From assembly GCF_937616625.2 (NCBI RefSeq), contig NC_065576.1:34436628-34500627 (forward strand): 64,000 bases of DNA, read 5' to 3'. The stretch is from Mercurialis annua. Its lineage: Eukaryota; Streptophyta; Magnoliopsida; Malpighiales; Euphorbiaceae. Shown in pieces: positions 59,528-64,000 of the stretch. The notes beneath the pieces are model-generated. The model worked only from the letters and a program-made list of their open reading frames with translations. It searched no databases and was not told the origin of the DNA. Positions within the stretch are counted from its first letter, which is position 1, and every line of letters starts with the position of its first letter. The translations under genes and the position numbers were made by a program.

Positions 59528-60539
59528 CAAAACACAATGTCATTGTAGCAATCTGTGTAAAGCTTTTCTATGTTAAATTATAAGGTTAACGTCATAAAAT
59601 TCACCGATTATACACGTTTTTCTATTTTAATTATATTTTTTTAAAACGTTTTATAAAAATAGACTAATTTTTATTTTTATTTCCAAATTCATACACGGTA
59701 CTGACGTGTCACTAATTTGCTGGTTAAAAGTGACTTACGCCTAATCAAATTGCACCAATTAATGAGTGCACCGTATAAAAAATTAAAAAAAAGTGAAAGT
59801 TAATGTATTTTTATGAGAAATTTAAAAAACGTGATTTAATTAAAAAAATATATAAAACTAGTAATTTTTATGCCATTACCCATTGAAATCAGCATCAACA
59901 ATTATGCAAAAATAATGTATGCATAAGCTGACGCTCCGTGGTTAGCTCAGTATCTAATTTATGTGAATGATTCAACTCACCAATAAGATTTATGGTAATG
60001 AGGAGAAGAAAAGGTCACCCAATCAAGATGCGGTCAAAATATATCGGAATAACGAACTCATAATAATTTAAAAATTTGCGCCACTGAATTATTTTTAAGA
60101 AAATACAGTCGAAATGTCGTATTTTCTTATGTTCGCCCATCATTACCATTCTGTTTCTTGTTGCAAAGTAAGAACCTTATGGAAGTAGAGGAGCTCTAAA
60201 AAACCATGGAACTTCCTCCTGGGATATTCTCGTTGTTCGAAAGAGGAACCATCACATGCTAGACGCAAAAAAAACTCACGAATTATACGGCTCGGAAGAA
60301 GTAAACTAGAAATAACCATAACACCAAGGCACAATTAATTTAGCATAAAACATCTAGATACAAATTATACAACACGAACACCAGCCGCATACATAATTGA
60401 ACTAAGAGCTTAACATTCTTATCCATACTAACTTATCGAATGTAAATCAATTAATATGTGGCTGATTATCACAATTATAAAGTTTCAACTTCTAACTAGA
60501 GTTGATTTATTAAAAAAAGAAAAACAAAAGAAAACAAAC
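59528..60539. other. Non-coding stretch, possibly with a MITE
   Basis: Within about 59580-59885 the left side (GGTTAACGTCATAAAATTCA) resembles the right side read on minus (GGGTAATGGCATAAAAATTA), as in a MITE. No clean duplication could be fixed. Nothing else recognised. Confidence 0.35.
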
Positions 60540-61184
60540 TGATGACGTAGCAGAAAACATGAAGGAAGCATAAGCTGCCTCGACGAGACAAGACTTCACC
60601 AAGTCATGCAATCAGGGGACCCGAACCGAGATACCCCGTCATAGAGTAAACTCGTTTAACGTAAAGAGAACCGGAACGGAGAAGAAGGACAACGATATCT
60701 CGATAAGAAAGGAAACTGATACAACAGATGCGAGCTAGCCAACATACCAATGCTGTCATATGACGGACCGACTTAATTCTATCAAAAGACCGAATTAACC
60801 TCTCCCACCCTCAACAAACTTTTAGGACAACATACAAGATCTCACTCACGGAGAATGTTCCTCGCATCGCGTATGTGACTCAACATTCGAGGCGCAACAA
60901 GAAGTTGCCACGTCAGCTAACCGAATCGTGGGGAGCAAAAGAAGGGAAATGATCCTCTCAGGTAGGTTTGCATGGGGTGAACCTATAAAAGGCACCTTAC
61001 GTGCAAACCCTAAGGTAATTAATTTTTACCATGCACCTTCTCTTTCTTTTCTCTTCTTTTTCCTAGTCAGTGACTTGATCGTCAGAGCGAGTTTCTGGTA
61101 GCCCCTACCGGGATTCGGTCTTACGGTTGTTCTTTTCATATTCCTCAGGTTCTGTAGATCGGACCAGGCGGCAGTGATTTATCA
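60540..61184 (+). mobile_element. 5' LTR of Tat-type Gypsy element G
   Basis: TGATGACGTAGC to GATTTATCA (TGAT/ATCA ends), 645 bp. TATA box TATAAAA at 60984-60990, then an A/C-rich start region near 61015. A Tat primer site follows directly. Confidence 0.85.
60984..60990 (+). promoter_or_regulatory. TATA box of element G
   Basis: TATAAAA in ACCTATAAAAGGCACC, giving a U3 of about 450-475 bp. Confidence 0.75.
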
Positions 61185-61186
61185 CT

Positions 61187-61204
61187 TGGCGCCGTCTGTG
61201 AGAA
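61187..61204 (+). other. Primer binding site of element G (Tat type)
   Basis: TGGCGCCGTCTGTGAGAA, the conserved Tat-lineage primer site, two nt after the LTR. Confidence 0.9.
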
Positions 61205-61261
61205 ACTTTATTCCCAAGTTTTTGGTGTTTGGTTTCTGTTTGGTTGTTTTTCAACGAAGTT

Positions 61262-63370
61262 ATGGCGACAGAGGATGGTGTTTGAGAACGTATAGATCCA
61301 CCCTTAACCAATGAGAATGTGAACAGAGTATCTGAAGCTGGCGGAACTACTGGCCGTTCCACCGTTATTACCGGCTTAACCTCTCTGACTAACACTCATA
61401 TTGGGGATTTAAAAGCTTCTGGCACCGGTCCTAGTTTTGTTCCCTTGTATGGCTATATCCGGCGTCATTTCACTAAGGAGTAGTGACGGGGCAACAAACT
61501 CCTTTGACGCCACCTGGGGTGATTCCTCAAAGTTTCTTGCAAGGCAGATTGGTACCTACCCAGTTGTCATTTCCGGTTGATGTCATAGGAACCACGAGGA
61601 TGGTAGCTGGTACCTCCGGGGACGTGCATCCATGTTGCTACAAATGCAAGAATACATGGAGTATGTGACCCGGCATATGTTTCAAGCTTAGCAGATGCAA
61701 AGGGTGGTTTTGGCTTAGTATGGCTCGAGTTATGCTACACCGCGACCACAAGTATCAGTGCCCCCAGGGATGGCGCATGGAAATACCAATCCCAGACCTC
61801 ATCTGAGCGACGCAAACAACACGGAAGGAGAAGAACTTGGTGTACCTGTCCCTCTGAGAGAGGGATTGCAAGGAGGAGGTCCTCCAACGGACCAACAGCG
61901 CGAAAACGCTACCTTGGGAAAAGAAGTGCCTGATCCGGTTGTAGACCGCAAGCAGGCAGCGAGAACGGGAGTACCATCCGCTAGGAAAGAGGTTGCCGAA
62001 AGCGTGCATAGTTCAAGAGCCGACTCACATCAGAGAAAAACTATAAATGAGGAGGTCTTAGGTTTAGTGCAAATAAATGAGGAGGTCTTAGGTTTAGTGC
62101 AAGCCGAGCTGGCAAAACACAAGGGAAACAAAGGCGTATCCAACCCACCATGTGTGATGGGCATCGGCAGCCCGTTGATCCGAGACATCCTGTTAGAGCC
62201 ATTCCCAGATAAGTTCAAATACCCAACTATAAAACAATATGATGGTAAGTCGAACCCCATGACTCTTCCAAACTGTTTTCAGGTTGCCATGAGCGAACAT
62301 AGGATTTCAGACGCATCGGTGTGTAAAGTCTTTCCTACAATCCTGATAGATGCCGGACAAAATTGGTTTCAAAACTTGAGGGAAGGGTCTATTGGAATTT
62401 TCTAAGAGCTGGCAATAGCTTTCAAAACTCACTTCGCACCGAGCCTCTAGAGAAAGAAAAAGTCGAGCGATCTGAAAAAGTGCTTTCAGAAACCTGGTGA
62501 GAGCTTAACATATTATATATCTCGGTTTAATGCGTAGAGGGTCCAGGTGCAGAACCTTATCAACGATACCGTAATAGACGCTATGAAAGATAATACTACT
62601 ATGGTAACTTTCCGAGATAGTTTAATCACCAGTCCAGTGGAAACCTACACTGCGCTCATGGAACGAGCTTGAAATTACTTAAATTTGAGTGAAGATGGGC
62701 AAAGAACGGCTCCTGTCCTGGCTCAGAATGCACAACCAGGACAAAACCCTCCCAACAATGGTGGCTGAAGCCAAGAAAGTTTTATACCAAACAATGAACA
62801 GGGGGACGAGGTAGAAGCATGCATGAAAATCAGTCGAATTATAACAGTGACGGTAGCATACCGGCATACTCGAATGCGCTATCGAGTTTCAGGCCGAGTT
62901 TTGATATCGGGGGAGGTGCGAAAGGTTATCGTGATGCACGAGGATATGAAAGACTTTTCGTACCTCTGAACACACCGGGCGATCAAATTCTGGCATGGAT
63001 CAAAAGTAATAACAAATAGATTAATTATCCTCCTAAGATGTTGAGAGAAGGAGATAAGACAAAGTTTTGTGATTTCCATGCGGGGAACGGGCATGAAACA
63101 GTAGATTGCAGACAGTTGAAGAGGGAGATAAATAAGATGGTATGCCGGGGTAAACTGAAGGGCTTTGTGGCTAACCCACCACCGCAAGAAAACACAAATA
63201 GAACTAACACGGTTAGGAATGAGCCTAATACTTCTCGGGATCCTGACCATCAGGCGAAGAGAACCCAGATCACAGGGGTAATCAATACCCTAGCAGGAGG
63301 TACTATTGGCTCGGAAAGGTGCTGCAAGAAAAAACAGAAAATGGTGATGTCGGTGTCGGAGCGTCCCTAG
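61262..63370 (+). pseudogene. Tat-type gag, broken (element G)
   Basis: The likely start ATG is at 61262 (MATEDGV), followed after six more codons by TGA at 61283-61285, then an open frame to TAG at 61481. A second frame at 61758-62405 includes a charged N-terminal part and the gag core: PLIRDILLEPFPDKFKYPTI, QYDGKSNPMTLPNCFQVAMS and QNWFQNLREGS. It continues after a stop with GESLTYYISRFNA near 62500. A zinc knuckle FCDFHAGNGHETVDCRQL lies at 63068-63121 in the last open block (63038-63370). Gag would form the particle and package RNA. The TGA replaces what looks like an arginine CGA codon, a C-to-T change at a CpG. A 30-bp tandem duplication sits at 62043-62102. Confidence 0.85.
62043..62102 (+). 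repeat. 30-bp tandem duplication inside gag
   Basis: Two exact copies of a 30-bp unit (62043-62072, 62073-62102) encoding INEEVLGLVQ twice without shifting frame. Confidence 0.97.
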
Positions 63371-63380
63371 TGGCCCGACC

Positions 63381-64000
63381 TATCGTTTAGCATAGCAGAT
63401 GGTAAAGGAGTTGAGTTTCCCCATGAGGATGCTTTGGTCATCTCAGCCGACATACAGACGAAATGGGCAAGAAGACTCCTCGTGGATGATGGTTGCTCGG
63501 TCAACCTGTCAGCACACCGCTACCCGATTTAGGAGGAACACTAGTCAGTCCGGAGGGCATTATTGAGCTAGATCTGGAGCTTGGAGTGGAAATACCATAG
63601 AATGATGGAAGATCCGACATAATGGCGGAACCAACACGGAAGGTAAAAACCCTTTTCATGATTGTTGATATGCCATTAGCTTATAATGGAATACTTAGTA
63701 GGCCTCTGTTATACAGTACAAGTGCTGCTACTTGTATTAGATATGTCATGATGAAGGTACCTACTAAGCAAGGGGTAGTTTCCGCCCGGGGTGATCAGAA
63801 AGTATCAAGGGAGTGTTACATGTCGGCCATCAGTTCGACAGTGGAGACAATGAATATTGAGATCCCAGAATTAGTGCTGAAAGAAAAGAAGGGACAGAAG
63901 CCGCCCGAGCCTTTGGAAACAATCGAGTTACAGCAGGGAATCGACATGTCGGCACAAATGGGAATGAATTGCCCTGTAGAAGGCCGAGCGGAAGTAGTAA
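63381..64000 (+). pseudogene. Tat-type protease region (element G), cut by the window edge
   Basis: FSIADGKGVEFPHEDALVIS is followed by LLVDDGCSVNLS near 63480-63515, an aspartic protease active site with DDG in place of DTG or DGG. After frame changes comes FMIVDMPLAYNGILSRPLLY near 63655-63712, then MMKVPTKQG. The same order is seen in element C (5050-5400). The rest of pol lies beyond 64000. Confidence 0.8.

Overview
This is a gene-poor, retroelement-dense stretch of a flowering-plant nuclear genome, most likely a eudicot. The evidence is tRNA-iMet-, tRNA-Asp- and Tat-primed LTR retrotransposons, a plant L1-type LINE, CACTA, hAT and Mutator-like DNA elements, a plant mobile domain relic, and one plant-specific B-box gene. 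No prokaryotic or organellar features are visible. Nearly all of the window is mobile DNA, and the only gene I regard as an ordinary host gene is a BBX30/BBX31-like B-box microprotein at 52123-52551.

Layout. 1-2161 is a partial minus-strand LTR. 2162-4160 is AT-rich and MITE-like. 4161-6763 is a decayed Tat-type Gypsy element (C). Its RNase H region was split by a 29.7 kb nested block (6764-36429) and resumes at 36435-36501. The block is element B, a minus-strand gag-only LTR element flanked by GCCAA duplications. Element A (8548-17831, minus strand, ACTTA duplications) sits inside B's 3' LTR, and element F (22428-32459, plus strand, TATAA duplications) sits inside B's interior. A and F have long LTRs but no recognisable gag or pol (LARD-type). 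By eye the LTR pairs differ at very few sites in F, about ten in A and many in B, which agrees with the nesting order.

36502-39440 is a truncated Athila-type element (D: LTR, tRNA-Asp PBS, broken gag). 39441-41455 is a minus-strand Tat fragment (E). 41530-43034 is a non-autonomous hAT-like element carrying a Mutator-like MITE, and 43071-43404 is a second MITE. 44555-44655 looks like a tRNA-derived SINE. 45640-47575 is a plant mobile domain pseudogene cut by a third MITE. 49102-50658 is the 3' part of a CACTA element. 53411-59513 is a full-length LINE with a 14-bp duplication and three inactivating lesions. 60540-64000 is the 5' part of another Tat element (G), cut by the window edge.

The most unusual signals are non-coding. 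First, clusters of short palindromes, many with a CGNNCG core and covarying arms and often spaced by about 20 bp, occur in four different retroelement contexts. Second, a ~190-207 nt segment is closed by a terminal inverted repeat, contains an internal GATGA/TCATC hairpin, and is shared by A, B and F, which otherwise lack pol. Both look like candidate cis-acting modules of non-autonomous retrotransposons. Their function is inference.
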